The notes under the pieces: generated by a model
What the model saw: only the letters and a program-made list of their open reading frames with translations
Told to the model about the DNA's origin: nothing
Databases searched by the model: none
Source: UBA2357 sp002344625
GTDB taxonomy: Bacteria > Pseudomonadota > Gammaproteobacteria > Burkholderiales > Rhodocyclaceae
Assembly (NCBI GenBank): GCA_937995335.1
Contig: CALKIH010000065.1
Coordinates: 1 to 64,000 of the forward strand
Reading direction: 5' to 3'
Length of the DNA: 64,000 nt
In this document: positions 1 through 13,798 of the stretch, piece after piece
Layout of the letters: each line of letters begins with the position of its first letter
Numbering within the stretch: position 1 is the stretch's first letter
Translations under genes and position numbers: made by a program

Positions 1-61
1 CACTCCAAAAAGCGAGAATGTACATAATTTTGTCATTTGTGAACAGACCCTAGTATCTCTG

Positions 62-1200
62 GGGAATGACCTCTCGGAGGCGGGCCAAGGCACCCCGCTC
101 GACACGACAGAAGCGGAGATCCAGCGCCACCGCACTGCACTGAGTCGAGCAGGCCTCTCCGCCCCAATGTAAGCACTGGCTCGACACGGTCTGCTCTGCG
201 CGGCAACGACCCTGTTCGACCACGGGTACGGCCGTGGCGACGACCTGACTGCAATGCGTAGCAACGGAATTGCGGCCAACGGTTGGGGCCCCTACTTCGC
301 ACCCGATCAGCAGAAGCTGCGGGCCAAAGTCGTCAACCTCGGCTTCGTTATCAACGTCATCGAGGACTTCGAGGGCGCATCGCCGCCCTGCAAGGTGCAT
401 TCAAACTTGCGGAAGAACTCCTCGTTGTTTCGACGATGCTCTATGGAAGCGCGCCACCGCCCGGACAACCCTATCGGGATGGCTACCTGACCGGGCGTCA
501 AACGTTCCAGAAATACTTCACCCAGAACGAACTCAAGGAATTCGTCGAATCCGTTCTCGACACCGAGGTCATCGCAGTCGGGCCGGGCATCATGTTCGTT
601 TTCGCGGACAAGGGTGCTGAGCTGCGATTCCTGTACGGCCGACAACGCAGTCATCATGCCCTGAAGTTTCTGGGCTACCGCCGAGCTCAGGAAGCGCACC
701 CCCGAGGGCACCACGGCCTTCCAGACGCGAACAACAAATCGCCGAACACACGACCTCATCGACGCGCTGTGGCAGGCAATGCTGACCCTGGGCCGCACGC
801 CCGAGCCATTCGAGTTTACAGGCTACGCGGCGACCGTTGAAGCTTTCGGCTCGTGGGGGCGCGCAACTCGATTCGTTCTCGATATCAAGGGCACTGCAGA
901 GTTCGAACTTGCGGCAGCCGGGCGTCGCGCAGATCTCCTCGTGTACCTCGCGCTCCAGCTCTTCTCGAAGCGAAAACGCTACAGTCACCTCGATGAAAGT
1001 TTGCAGCGTGATGTCAAAGTGCATTTCGGCGACTACCAGAAGGCCCTCGCCACGGCCCAGACCTTGCTGCTGAGCGCCGCTGAGCCATCCACGCTCGATG
1101 ACGCCTGCCGTGCTGCGCAAGCGAAGCGGCTCGGCTACTACGTCGAGAGCAACTATCCCAGCGAAAATACGGGGGACTTCGGACGGTTACGGTTCCGCAA
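62..1200 (+). pseudogene. Broken putative DNA-phosphorothioation-associated methyltransferase
   Basis: A SAM-dependent methyltransferase-like protein can be read only by joining pieces in different frames. An N-terminal piece with the phrase RHRTALSRAGLSAP is cut by an in-frame TAA at 170-172. The same frame then gives a glycine-rich nucleotide-binding motif, FDHGYGRGDD, and VVNLGFVINVIED (about 212-375). A shift near 375-390 moves to another frame carrying GYLTGRQTFQKYFTQNELKEF (about 480-545). A second shift between about 640 and 740 returns to the first frame, which ends in a helical segment up to about 1145. From memory, this order of motifs matches the putative methyltransferases found with DNA phosphorothioation (dnd) genes; no dnd gene is in the window. 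The usual C-terminal part is missing, and the sequence runs into an IS-like repeat cluster. Family assignment is recognition without a search; the stop and frame changes are seen directly. Confidence 0.6.
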
Positions 1201-1201
1201 G

Positions 1202-1302
1202 GTAACGACTATGTTTTTCTACGCCCCGCATTTTGGGGCGTCTGCGTAACGACTATGTTTTTGACGTAACGACTTTGTTTTGCAGGTAACGACAATGTTT
1301 TT
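1202..1302. repeat. Four copies of a 17-bp repeat, probable insertion-sequence end remnant
   Basis: The unit GTAACGACTATGTTTTT occurs at 1202-1218, 1246-1262, 1266-1281 (one base shorter, one mismatch) and 1286-1302 (one mismatch). The last three are spaced exactly 20 bp apart. A hairpin (ACGCCCC/GGGGCGT, 1221-1241) lies between copies 1 and 2. Multiple short direct repeats near the tips are typical of IS21-family ends, so this is read as the abandoned end of such an element that truncated the preceding methyltransferase gene. No transposase is present. Confidence 0.5.
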
Positions 1303-1333
1303 GTCACACAACTCAACTTCGCCCGTCCCCATC

Positions 1334-3160
1334 TCACTCGACCGTCACGCTCTTCGCCAGGTTACGCGGCTTGTCCACATCAGTGCCTTTCACCAGCGCG
1401 GCATGGTACGAGAGGAGTTGCAGGGGGATGACGTGCAGCACAGGGGAAAGCATGCCGTAGTGCTCGGGCATGTGCAGGATGTGCACGCCTTCGGACTCGG
1501 GGATTTCGCTGCCGGCGTCGGCGAAGACGTAGAGTTCGCCGCCGCGGGCGCGGACTTCCTGAAGATTGGACTTGAGCTTTTCGAGCAGTTCGTCGGCGGG
1601 GGCGACGGCGATGACCGGCATGTCGCGGTCGACCAGGGCAAGCGGGCCGTGCTTGAGTTCGCCGGCGGCATAGGCTTCGGCGTGGATGTAGGAAATTTCC
1701 TTGAGCTTGAGCGCGCCTTCCATCGCGATCGGCCAGTGGCTGCCACGCCCCAGGAAAAGGGCATGATGCTTGGCGGCGAAGCGCTGGGCCCAGCGCTCGA
1801 TCTCGGGCTCGAGTTCCAGCACCTTTTGCACCGCCACCGGCAGGTGGCGCAGGCCGTTGAGCGCGCGCTGCTCGGCGGCGTCGTTGAGGCGGCCGCCCTG
1901 CTTGGCCAGCGCGAGTGTCAACAGCGCCAGCGCCGCGAGCTGGGTGGTGAAGGCCTTGGTGGAGGCGACGCCGATTTCGGGGCCGGCGCGGGTGATGAAG
2001 CGTAGCGCGGCTTCGCGCACGATGGCCGATTCGGGTACGTTGCAGATCGCCAGGGTGCGGGTCATGCCGAGGTTGCGCGCATGCTTGAGCGCAGCCAGGG
2101 TATCGGCGGTTTCACCGGACTGCGAGATCACCACCACGAGGGTGTCGGGGTTGGGCACGGATTCGCGGTAGCGGTATTCGCTGGCGATCTCGACCACGCA
2201 GGGTACGCGGGCGATCGATTCGATCCAGTAACGCGCGACCAGCCCGGCGTGGTAGCTGGTGCCGCAGGCAATGATCAGGACCTGCGAGACACCGTCGAGC
2301 AGTTCCGGGGCGCGCGAGCCGAACAGTTGCGCGCTGACCGAGCCGCCGCCGGCGATGGTCTCCAGCGTGTTCGCCAGCGCCTGCGGCTGCTCGAAGATTT
2401 CCTTCTGCATGTAATGGCGAAACTGACCGAGCTCGACCGCGTCCGCGGACAGGCTGGAAACATGCAGCTCGCGCTCGACCGGGCTGCCGTCGGCGCGGAC
2501 GATGCGGTATCCGCCCAGGCGCAGTTCGGCAAGATCGCCGTCCTCGAGGTAGATCACGTTGCGGGTGACCTGCAGCAGCGCGGCGGTATCGGAAGCGGCA
2601 TACATGCCGTCCTCGCCCACGCCCAGCAGCAAGGGCGCGCCGCTGCGCGCGACGATGGCGCGCGTCGGTTCGGCTTCGGACAACACCGCGATCGCGTAGG
2701 CGCCGGTGAGCTCGTTCACCGTCAGCCGGACGGCGTCGAACAGATCGGCGCCGGTGGCGAGCTTGCTCTGGATGAGGTGGGCGATCGCCTCGGTGTCGGT
2801 ATCCGACTCGAACACATAGCCCTGTGCCTGAAGGCGGCTGCGGATTTCGGCGAAGTTCTCGATGATGCCGTTGTGAACCACCGCGAGGCCGCCGGAGATG
2901 TGCGGATGGGCGTTGCGCTCGGACGGCACGCCATGGGTGGCCCAGCGCGTGTGGGCAATGCCGATCGTTGCCGCCAGCTGGCGCTCGTCCGCCAGCGCGG
3001 CCAGGTCGGCTACCCTGCCGGCGGAGCGCAAGCGGGTCAAGCCCTGGTTGACGACCGCCACCCCGGCCGAGTCATACCCGCGGTACTCGAGCTTGCGCAG
3101 CCCCTCGATCAGGACGGGAACGATGTTGCCGGTGGAAATGGCCGTGACGATGCCGCACAT
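1334..3160 (-). CDS. glmS: Glutamine-fructose-6-phosphate aminotransferase (isomerizing)
   Basis: Makes glucosamine-6-phosphate from fructose-6-phosphate and glutamine, the entry step of peptidoglycan and LPS amino sugar synthesis; cytosolic. The 608 residues match the usual length. The N-terminal class II glutaminase domain starts MCGIVTAIS with the nucleophile Cys2. Two sugar isomerase (SIS) domains follow, with SQSGETADTLAA in the first and AEAYAAGELKHGP in the second. The C-terminus ends in the typical KSVTVE. An AGGAGAG ribosome site lies 5 nt before the ATG. It sits 15 bp downstream of glmU on the same strand, so the two successive enzymes of the UDP-GlcNAc pathway appear to be co-transcribed. 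No GlmS ribozyme-like leader could fit in the short gap. Confidence 0.97.
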   Translation of the reverse strand: MCGIVTAISTGNIVPVLIEGLRKLEYRGYDSAGVAVVNQGLTRLRSAGRVADLAALADERQLAATIGIAHTRWATHGVPSERNAHPHISGGLAVVHNGIIENFAEIRSRLQAQGYVFESDTDTEAIAHLIQSKLATGADLFDAVRLTVNELTGAYAIAVLSEAEPTRAIVARSGAPLLLGVGEDGMYAASDTAALLQVTRNVIYLEDGDLAELRLGGYRIVRADGSPVERELHVSSLSADAVELGQFRHYMQKEIFEQPQALANTLETIAGGGSVSAQLFGSRAPELLDGVSQVLIIACGTSYHAGLVARYWIESIARVPCVVEIASEYRYRESVPNPDTLVVVISQSGETADTLAALKHARNLGMTRTLAICNVPESAIVREAALRFITRAGPEIGVASTKAFTTQLAALALLTLALAKQGGRLNDAAEQRALNGLRHLPVAVQKVLELEPEIERWAQRFAAKHHALFLGRGSHWPIAMEGALKLKEISYIHAEAYAAGELKHGPLALVDRDMPVIAVAPADELLEKLKSNLQEVRARGGELYVFADAGSEIPESEGVHILHMPEHYGMLSPVLHVIPLQLLSYHAALVKGTDVDKPRNLAKSVTVE

Positions 3161-3175
3161 GGAAACTCTCCTGGA

Positions 3176-4537
3176 TTACTTCTTGATCTTGATCGGCCGC
3201 TTCCAGCCGGGAATGGCGAGCTGGCGCGCGCGCGAAACGGTGAGCTGCTCGGGCGGCGCATCCTTGGTGAGCGTGGTGCCGGCACCGAGCGTGGCGCCGC
3301 GGCCGACGCGCACCGGCGCGACCAGCTGGGTGTCGGAGCCGATGAAGACGTCGTCCTCGATGATGGTGCGGAACTTGTTGGCGCCATCGTAGTTGCAGGT
3401 GATGGTGCCGGCGCCGATGTTTACCCGTTGGCCGACGTCGGCATCGCCCACGTAGGCGAGGTGGTTGGCCTTGGAGTGGTCCTGGATGTGGCTGTTCTTG
3501 ATTTCGACGAAGTTGCCGACGTGCACATCCGCCCCCAGCCGCGTGCCCGGGCGGGTGCGCGCATAGGGGCCGATCACGCAGGCGGCGCCCATGGTGGTGT
3601 CCTCGATATGCGAGAACGGCGCGATGCGGGTGCCGGCACCGATCACGGCGTCGCGGATCACGCAGTTGGGCCCGATGCGCACGTTGTCGCCAAGCTCGAC
3701 GCGGCCTTCGAACACGCAATTGACGTCGATCTCGACATCCTGCCCGCAGACGAGCTCGCCGCGCAGGTCGAAGCGGCCCGGGTCGATCAGGGTGACGCCG
3801 TCGTTCATCAGCCGTTCGGCCTGGTTGCGCTGGTGGAGGCGCTCGAGCTCGGCGAGCTGGCCGCGATTGTTCACGCCCAGGGTTTCGCCGACGGCGTCGG
3901 GCGTGACGGTGACCACCGGCGTGCCCTCGGCGACGGCCAGCGCGATGATGTCGGTCAGGTAATACTCGCCCTGCGCGTTGTCGTTGCCGACCCGCGCCAG
4001 CCAGTCGACCAGGCGCTCGTACGGCGCCATCAGGATGCCGGTATTGATCTCGTTGATGCGCAACTGCTCGGGCGTGGCATCCTTCTGCTCGACGATGCAC
4101 TGAACGGCGCCCTCGTCATTGCGGACGATGCGGCCGTAGCCGGTGGGGTCTTCGAGCTCGATGGTCAGCAGCGCGAGCGAACGCTCGCCCGCCGCGGCGC
4201 GCAGGCGGCGCAGTGTCGCCTCGCCGATCAGCGGCACGTCGCCGTACAACACCATCACCGGCGCACCGCCGTCCAGTTGCGGCAGGGCCTGGGCGACTGC
4301 GTGGCCGGTACCGAGTTGCGGCTCCTGGCGGGCCCAGACGATATCCGGGGCCTGCAGGGCCTCGCGCACCACTTCGCCGCCATGTCCATACACCACGCAG
4401 ATGCGCGAAACATCGAGCCTTCGTGCGGTTGCGAGCACATGCGCGAGCATCGGCCGACCCGCGAGCCGCTGCAACACCTTGGGCAGGGCCGAGCGCATGC
4501 GCGTTCCCTTGCCCGCCGCCAGAATCACGACATCCAT
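3176..4537 (-). CDS. glmU: Bifunctional GlcNAc-1-P uridyltransferase / glucosamine-1-P acetyltransferase
   Basis: Catalyses the last two steps to UDP-N-acetylglucosamine. The start is set at MDVVILAAGKGTRMRS, giving 453 residues, the normal family size; a longer in-frame extension has no family resemblance. The N-terminal pyrophosphorylase domain shows LAAGKGTRMRSALPKVL (about residues 6-22) and LYGDVPLI. The C-terminal left-handed beta-helix acetyltransferase domain shows hexapeptide repeats and the segment YVGDADVGQRVNIGAGTITC. It is the first gene of a glmU-glmS pair and diverges from the MaoC-Pta gene across about 190 bp. Confidence 0.97.
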   Translation of the reverse strand: MDVVILAAGKGTRMRSALPKVLQRLAGRPMLAHVLATARRLDVSRICVVYGHGGEVVREALQAPDIVWARQEPQLGTGHAVAQALPQLDGGAPVMVLYGDVPLIGEATLRRLRAAAGERSLALLTIELEDPTGYGRIVRNDEGAVQCIVEQKDATPEQLRINEINTGILMAPYERLVDWLARVGNDNAQGEYYLTDIIALAVAEGTPVVTVTPDAVGETLGVNNRGQLAELERLHQRNQAERLMNDGVTLIDPGRFDLRGELVCGQDVEIDVNCVFEGRVELGDNVRIGPNCVIRDAVIGAGTRIAPFSHIEDTTMGAACVIGPYARTRPGTRLGADVHVGNFVEIKNSHIQDHSKANHLAYVGDADVGQRVNIGAGTITCNYDGANKFRTIIEDDVFIGSDTQLVAPVRVGRGATLGAGTTLTKDAPPEQLTVSRARQLAIPGWKRPIKIKK

Positions 4538-4688
4538 GGACACCCCGAAGCATTCGAAATCGGGCCGAAGTGTAGCATGGGGCCATGCACCGGCCCGTGA
4601 CCCTGTGCGCATTCACATTTACACAACACTCGATGGTGCACCGCACATGGCAAGGAATGTTTCACACAGAAACGAATAGCAACAAAGG

Positions 4689-4694
4689 TAGAAT
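4689..4694 (+). promoter_or_regulatory. Candidate -10 element for the maoC-pta/ackA pair
   Basis: TAGAAT lies 33 bp before the start codon of the fused hydratase-Pta gene. The best upstream -35-like hexamer, TTCACA at 4661-4666, is 22 bp away, which is too long for a standard promoter. A short inverted repeat, GTTTC-ACACA-GAAAC (4660-4674), overlaps that region and could bind a regulator. Support is weak. Confidence 0.3.
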
Positions 4695-4727
4695 GGCAAT
4701 GTTGCAACGCACCCTGCGAGAACCCGC

Positions 4728-6137
4728 ATGCACAAACCAGCAAACCAATACATCGAGAACCGCACCTACGACGAAATCCAGATCGGCGATTTCGCACAGC
4801 TCGTGCGAACGCTGCGCCCGGATGACATCCACCTGTTCGCAGTCATGTCGGGCGACGTCAACCCGACCCACGTCGACACCGAATATGCGCGCTCCAGCCA
4901 GTTCCGCGAAGTGGTCGGCCACAGCATGTGGGGCAGCACCCTGATCTCGTCGATCCTGGGCACCGAGTTCCCCGGTCCGGGTACTGTTTACGTGTCGCAA
5001 GGGCTGAACTTCTGGCGTCCGATCACGATTGGCGACACGCTCACCATCACGGTGACCTGCCGTGGCAAGTTCGAACACAATCACCACCTGATCCTCGACT
5101 GCCTGGCGGTCAATCAGGATGGTCTCAAGGTGATCGACGGCGTCGCCGAAGTGCAGGCCCCGACCGAGAAGGTCAAGCGCACCCGCATCAACCTGCCCGA
5201 AGTCACGATTTCGGATCGCGAACTGCGCTACCGCCACCTGTTGTCGATCACGTCGGGGCTCTCGCCGATCCCGATCGCGGTGGCCCATCCGTGCGACGCG
5301 GAATCGCTGCGCGGTCCGATCCAGGCGGCCCAGGCCGGCCTGGTCGACCCGATCCTGGTCGGCCCCGAATCGCGCATTCGCGCGGTGGCCGAAGAGCAAG
5401 GGCTCGACCTGACCGGTTTTCGCATCGTCGACACCCCGCACAGCCATGCCTCGGCCGAGACCGCCGTGGCCCTGTGCCGCGACGGCGGCGTCGAAGCGCT
5501 GATGAAGGGCTCGCTGCACACCGATGAATTGATGAGTGCGGTGGTGTCGCGCAGCGGATTGCGGACCTCGCGCCGCGTCAGCCATGTGTTCATGGCCGAT
5601 GTGCCGACCTATCCGCACCCGCTGCTGATCACCGACGCGGCGATCAACATCGACCCCACGCTCGAAGAAAAAGTCGACATCGTTCAGAACGCCATCGACC
5701 TCGGCATCATTCTCGGCCTGGGCGAGCCCAAGGTCGCGATTCTGTCTGCGGTCGAAACGGTGACCTCCAAGCTGCGCTCGACCATCGACGCCGCCGCGCT
5801 GTGCAAGATGGCCGACCGCGGCCAGATCAAGGGCGGCCTGCTCGACGGTCCGCTCGCGTTCGACAACGCGGTGTCGCTCGTCGCGGCCAAGACCAAGGGC
5901 ATTCGTTCGGCCGTGGCCGGCAATGCCGACATCCTGGTGGTGCCTGACCTCGAATCGGGCAACATGGTGGCAAAGCAGCTCGAATACCTCGGCAACGCGC
6001 TGATGGCCGGCGTGGTGCTGGGCGCGCGCGTACCGATCGTGCTGACCAGCCGTGCCGACACGGCCGAAACACGGACCGCCTCGTGCGCGATCGTCCAGCT
6101 CATGGCCCACAAGAAACGGAACTCGGACCAGTCATGA
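4728..6137 (+). CDS. Fused MaoC-like enoyl-CoA hydratase / phosphate acetyltransferase
   Basis: A 469-residue two-domain protein. Residues about 10-150 form a MaoC/PhaJ-type hot-dog hydratase domain (FAVMSGDVNPTHVD holds the usual catalytic Asp and His). Residues about 165-469 form a phosphate acetyl/butyryl transferase domain (SALADPIPIAVAHPCD-like start; AALCKMADRGQIKGGLLDGP and GNALMAGVVLGARVPIVLTS near the end). Such fusions are known in Proteobacteria as bifunctional enoyl-CoA hydratase/phosphate acetyltransferase. The Pta half is expected to convert acetyl-CoA or another short acyl-CoA to the acyl phosphate, which AckA turns into ATP; the role of the hydratase half is not clear. It overlaps ackA by 4 bp (ATGA), so the two are translationally coupled. 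Confidence 0.93.
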   Translation: MHKPANQYIENRTYDEIQIGDFAQLVRTLRPDDIHLFAVMSGDVNPTHVDTEYARSSQFREVVGHSMWGSTLISSILGTEFPGPGTVYVSQGLNFWRPITIGDTLTITVTCRGKFEHNHHLILDCLAVNQDGLKVIDGVAEVQAPTEKVKRTRINLPEVTISDRELRYRHLLSITSGLSPIPIAVAHPCDAESLRGPIQAAQAGLVDPILVGPESRIRAVAEEQGLDLTGFRIVDTPHSHASAETAVALCRDGGVEALMKGSLHTDELMSAVVSRSGLRTSRRVSHVFMADVPTYPHPLLITDAAINIDPTLEEKVDIVQNAIDLGIILGLGEPKVAILSAVETVTSKLRSTIDAAALCKMADRGQIKGGLLDGPLAFDNAVSLVAAKTKGIRSAVAGNADILVVPDLESGNMVAKQLEYLGNALMAGVVLGARVPIVLTSRADTAETRTASCAIVQLMAHKKRNSDQS

Positions 6138-7318
6138 AAGCCATACTCGTTCTAAATGCCGGCTCCAGCAGTCTCAAGTTCGCGCTTTACCCGATCAACG
6201 GCGAACTCGCCGCAACGCCCGCGATCTCCGGGCAGATCGAAGGCATCGGCGCGAAGCCCGAACTCAAGGCCAAAGGCCCGGACGGCAAGCGCGTCACCGA
6301 AGCGGTAAAGATTTCGGGCGAACACGGCGAGCAACATCGCGACGCCCTCACCCATCTGTTCGGCTGGCTGGCGGCCAACAATCCCGCGCTCGACGTGGTC
6401 GCGGCCGGTCACCGGGTGGTACACGGCGGCGAACGCTACAGCGCTCCGGTGCTGCTCACCCCGGCCCTGCTGGGCGAGCTGGATGCCTTCGTGCCGCTCG
6501 CACCGCTGCACCAGCCGCACAACCTGCGCGCGGTGCGCGCGCTGGGCGAACTGATGCCCGACGTGCCCCAGATCGCCTGCTTCGATACCGCCTTCCACCG
6601 CACCCAGGCGCCGGTCGCGCAAGCATTCGCGCTGCCGCGGGCGCTCTCCGACGAGGGCATCAAGCGCTACGGTTTTCATGGCCTTTCCTACGACTATGTC
6701 GCGCGCCAGCTACCCGACGTGATCGGCGAGCGGGCGAACGGCGCCGTGGTGATCGCGCACCTGGGCAATGGGGCATCGATGGCCGCGCTGCGCGAGCGCA
6801 AGAGCGTGGCCTCGACGATGGGCTTCACCGCGGTGGAAGGCCTGATGATGGGCACCCGCACCGGCAGCCTCGACCCCGGCGTGATGCTGTATCTGATGGA
6901 GCAGAAGGGCATGGACGCGAAAGCGCTCACCAGCCTGCTGTACAAGGAATCCGGTCTGCTGGGCGTTTCGGGGATCAGCCAGGACATGCGTGCCCTGCTC
7001 GCCTCTGACGCCGCCGAGGCCGCCGAGGCGGTCGACCTGTTCTGCTATCGCATCGCGCGCGAACTCGGCTCGCTGGCCGCCGCGGCGGGCGGCCTGGACG
7101 CGCTGGTGTTCACCGGCGGCATCGGCGAACATGCCGCGCCGGTGCGTGCGAAGGTCGCCGCCCTGTCGGCCTGGCTCGGGATCGAACTCGACGCCGACGC
7201 GAACGCGGAAGGCTGTGTACGGATCGAGGCACCGGGCAGCCGCGTGGCGGTGGCGGTGGTGCCGACCGACGAGGAACGCATGATCGCGCGCTACACCATG
7301 GAGCTGCTGGGTCTCTGA
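6134..7318 (+). CDS. ackA: Acetate kinase
   Basis: Interconverts acetyl phosphate plus ADP with acetate plus ATP; partner of the upstream Pta domain. The start MKAILVLNAGSSSLKFALYP carries the conserved phosphate-binding NAGSSSLKF. Other family signatures are visible: HRVVHGGERY, FDTAFH, KRYGFHGLSYDYV, HLGNGASM and FTGGIGEHA. Length is 394 residues, normal for the family. The ATG overlaps the stop of the upstream gene (ATGA). Substrate could be another short acyl phosphate, but acetate is most likely. Confidence 0.95.
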   Translation: MKAILVLNAGSSSLKFALYPINGELAATPAISGQIEGIGAKPELKAKGPDGKRVTEAVKISGEHGEQHRDALTHLFGWLAANNPALDVVAAGHRVVHGGERYSAPVLLTPALLGELDAFVPLAPLHQPHNLRAVRALGELMPDVPQIACFDTAFHRTQAPVAQAFALPRALSDEGIKRYGFHGLSYDYVARQLPDVIGERANGAVVIAHLGNGASMAALRERKSVASTMGFTAVEGLMMGTRTGSLDPGVMLYLMEQKGMDAKALTSLLYKESGLLGVSGISQDMRALLASDAAEAAEAVDLFCYRIARELGSLAAAAGGLDALVFTGGIGEHAAPVRAKVAALSAWLGIELDADANAEGCVRIEAPGSRVAVAVVPTDEERMIARYTMELLGL

Positions 7319-7323
7319 CCCAT

Positions 7324-7360
7324 GAAAAACCCCGGGGCCTTGACGGGCGACCCGGGGTTC
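7324..7360 (-). terminator. Terminator for gltB-gltD (possibly bidirectional)
   Basis: A 9-bp stem, AACCCCGGG/CCCGGGGTT (7328-7336 with 7351-7359), is followed on the minus strand by five T residues. It lies between the convergent 3' ends of ackA and gltD. On the plus strand it has no T-run, so it mainly serves gltD. Confidence 0.65.
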
Positions 7361-7409
7361 GTCGGCTGCAACCGGGTGATCCCGGCTGCATCAGGTCTGG
7401 ATGCGCAGC

Positions 7410-8876
7410 TCAGCGCGGCAGCACCGACCCCCCCATCAAGAACTCATCGACCGCGCGTGCGGCCTGGCGGCCTTCGCGAATCGCCCACACCACGAGCGAC
7501 TGACCACGACGCACGTCGCCGGCGGCAAACACCTTGGCGACGCTGGTGGCGTAGCTGCCTTCGCCGTCGGTGCCGGCCTTGGCATTGCCACGCGCATCCT
7601 TGTCGACGCCGAACGCTTCGAGCAGGCCACCGACCGGGTTGGTGAAACCCATGGCGAGGAACACGCGCTCCGCCGGGAAGACTTCCTCGCTGCCGGCGAC
7701 TTCGGACATGCGGCCGTCCTTCCATTCGAGCCGGACGGTGCGCACGCCGGTGAGCTTGCCGTTCTCGCCGATGAACGCCTTGGTACCGATCGCATACTCG
7801 CGCTGGGTTTCGCCTTCGAGATGCGACGACGAGGTACGCAGCTTGATCGGCCAGTACGGCCAGGTCAGCGCCTTGTTCTCCTGCTCGGGCGGCTGCGGCA
7901 TCACCTCGAACTGGGTCACCGAAGTCGCGCCATGGCGGTAACTGGTACCGACGCAGTCGGAGCCGGTGTCGCCACCGCCAATCACCACCACGTTGCAGCC
8001 TTCGGCCGAGATCGGGTTGGGGCGGTCGCCCGCCACCTGCTTGTTCTGCGGGATCAGGAACTCGAGCGCGAAATACACGCCCTCCAACTCACGCCCTGGC
8101 ACCGGCAGGTCGCGCGGCACTTCCGCGCCGCCGGCGAGCACCACGGCATCGAACTCGGCCTTGAGCCGGGCGGCGCTGACGACTTCCTTGGCATCGTTGA
8201 TGATGCCGACCGGCAGATCCTGGGTGGCCACCACCACGCTGGTGCGGAAGCTCACGCCTTCGGCCTGCATCTGCTCGACCCGGCGGTCGATCAGCGACTT
8301 CTCCATCTTGAAATCGGGGATGCCATAACGCAGCAGGCCACCGATGCGGTCGTTCTTCTCGAACACGGTCACGTCGTGGCCGGCGCGGGCAAGTTGCTGC
8401 GCCGCGGCCATGCCGGCCGGACCGGAGCCGACCACCGCCACCTTCTTGCCGGTCTTGGCGGCAGGCGGTTGCGGCTTGACCCAGCCTTGCTCCCAGGCCT
8501 TGTCGATGATCGCCTGCTCGATCGACTTGATGCCGACCGCATCGGAGTTGATGTTGAGCGTGCACGCCGCTTCACAGGGCGCCGGGCAGATGCGGCCGGT
8601 GAACTCGGGAAAGTTGTTGGTGGAATGCAGCACCTCGATCGCCTGCTGCCACTGGCCGCGATACACCAGGTCGTTCCAGTCCGGGATGATGTTGTTCACC
8701 GGGCAGCCGTTATTACAGAACGGAATGCCGCAGTCCATGCAGCGGGCGCCCTGCACCGCGGCCTGCTCGTCGTTCAGGCGGAGCACGAATTCCTTGTAGC
8801 TCCTGACCCGGTCCGCCGCCGGCGCGTAGGCCTGCGACAGACGTTGATATTCCAGAAATCCGGTGGGCTTGCCCAT
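7410..8876 (-). CDS. gltD: Glutamate synthase (NADPH) small subunit
   Basis: Supplies electrons from NADPH through FAD and Fe-S clusters to the large subunit, which makes two glutamates from glutamine and 2-oxoglutarate. The start is taken at MGKPTGFLEYQR, giving 488 residues. The N-terminal Fe-S motif is CMDCGIPFCNNGCPVNN (about residues 47-63). An FAD-binding fold, VGSGPAGMAAAQQLARAG, and a nucleotide fold, VVIGGGDTGSDC, follow. It begins 1 bp after the gltB stop, so the two subunits are co-translated. Confidence 0.96.
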   Translation of the reverse strand: MGKPTGFLEYQRLSQAYAPAADRVRSYKEFVLRLNDEQAAVQGARCMDCGIPFCNNGCPVNNIIPDWNDLVYRGQWQQAIEVLHSTNNFPEFTGRICPAPCEAACTLNINSDAVGIKSIEQAIIDKAWEQGWVKPQPPAAKTGKKVAVVGSGPAGMAAAQQLARAGHDVTVFEKNDRIGGLLRYGIPDFKMEKSLIDRRVEQMQAEGVSFRTSVVVATQDLPVGIINDAKEVVSAARLKAEFDAVVLAGGAEVPRDLPVPGRELEGVYFALEFLIPQNKQVAGDRPNPISAEGCNVVVIGGGDTGSDCVGTSYRHGATSVTQFEVMPQPPEQENKALTWPYWPIKLRTSSSHLEGETQREYAIGTKAFIGENGKLTGVRTVRLEWKDGRMSEVAGSEEVFPAERVFLAMGFTNPVGGLLEAFGVDKDARGNAKAGTDGEGSYATSVAKVFAAGDVRRGQSLVVWAIREGRQAARAVDEFLMGGSVLPR

Positions 8877-8877
8877 G

Positions 8878-13551
<4,674 letters not shown>

Positions 13552-13650
13552 CACGCTCATCCTCAACACAAATCAAAGCCGGCTTTCATCCGGCATGGAA
13601 CGGGTGGCTGCATCGAAAGCAATAACTGCGCCACAAACGAGAAGCGCGTC

Positions 13651-13683
13651 AAAAAAAGCCGGTGCGAACGCGGGCCGGCTTTT
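13651..13683 (-). terminator. Terminator downstream of dgt
   Basis: Stem AAAAGCCGG/CCGGCTTTT (13654-13662 with 13675-13683, loop 12 nt). Read on the minus strand, the hairpin ends in seven T residues. It separates the pilM-to-dgt block from gltB. The rest of 13552-13798 shows no gene. Confidence 0.75.
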
Positions 13684-13798
13684 CAGGACCGGTGCGGCAG
13701 CACGCGGCCCAAGCTTACAATTCGGGCGGGCTTAGAAATATACGCGCGAGAACCCGTCGATTCAAGGATTTTTTGCGCTGCAGTAAGGCTATGAATGC

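Noticed and set aside
2081..4600. 839-codon plus-strand open frame
   Set aside because: It lies antisense to glmS and glmU, whose families are certain; long antisense frames are expected in high-GC DNA.
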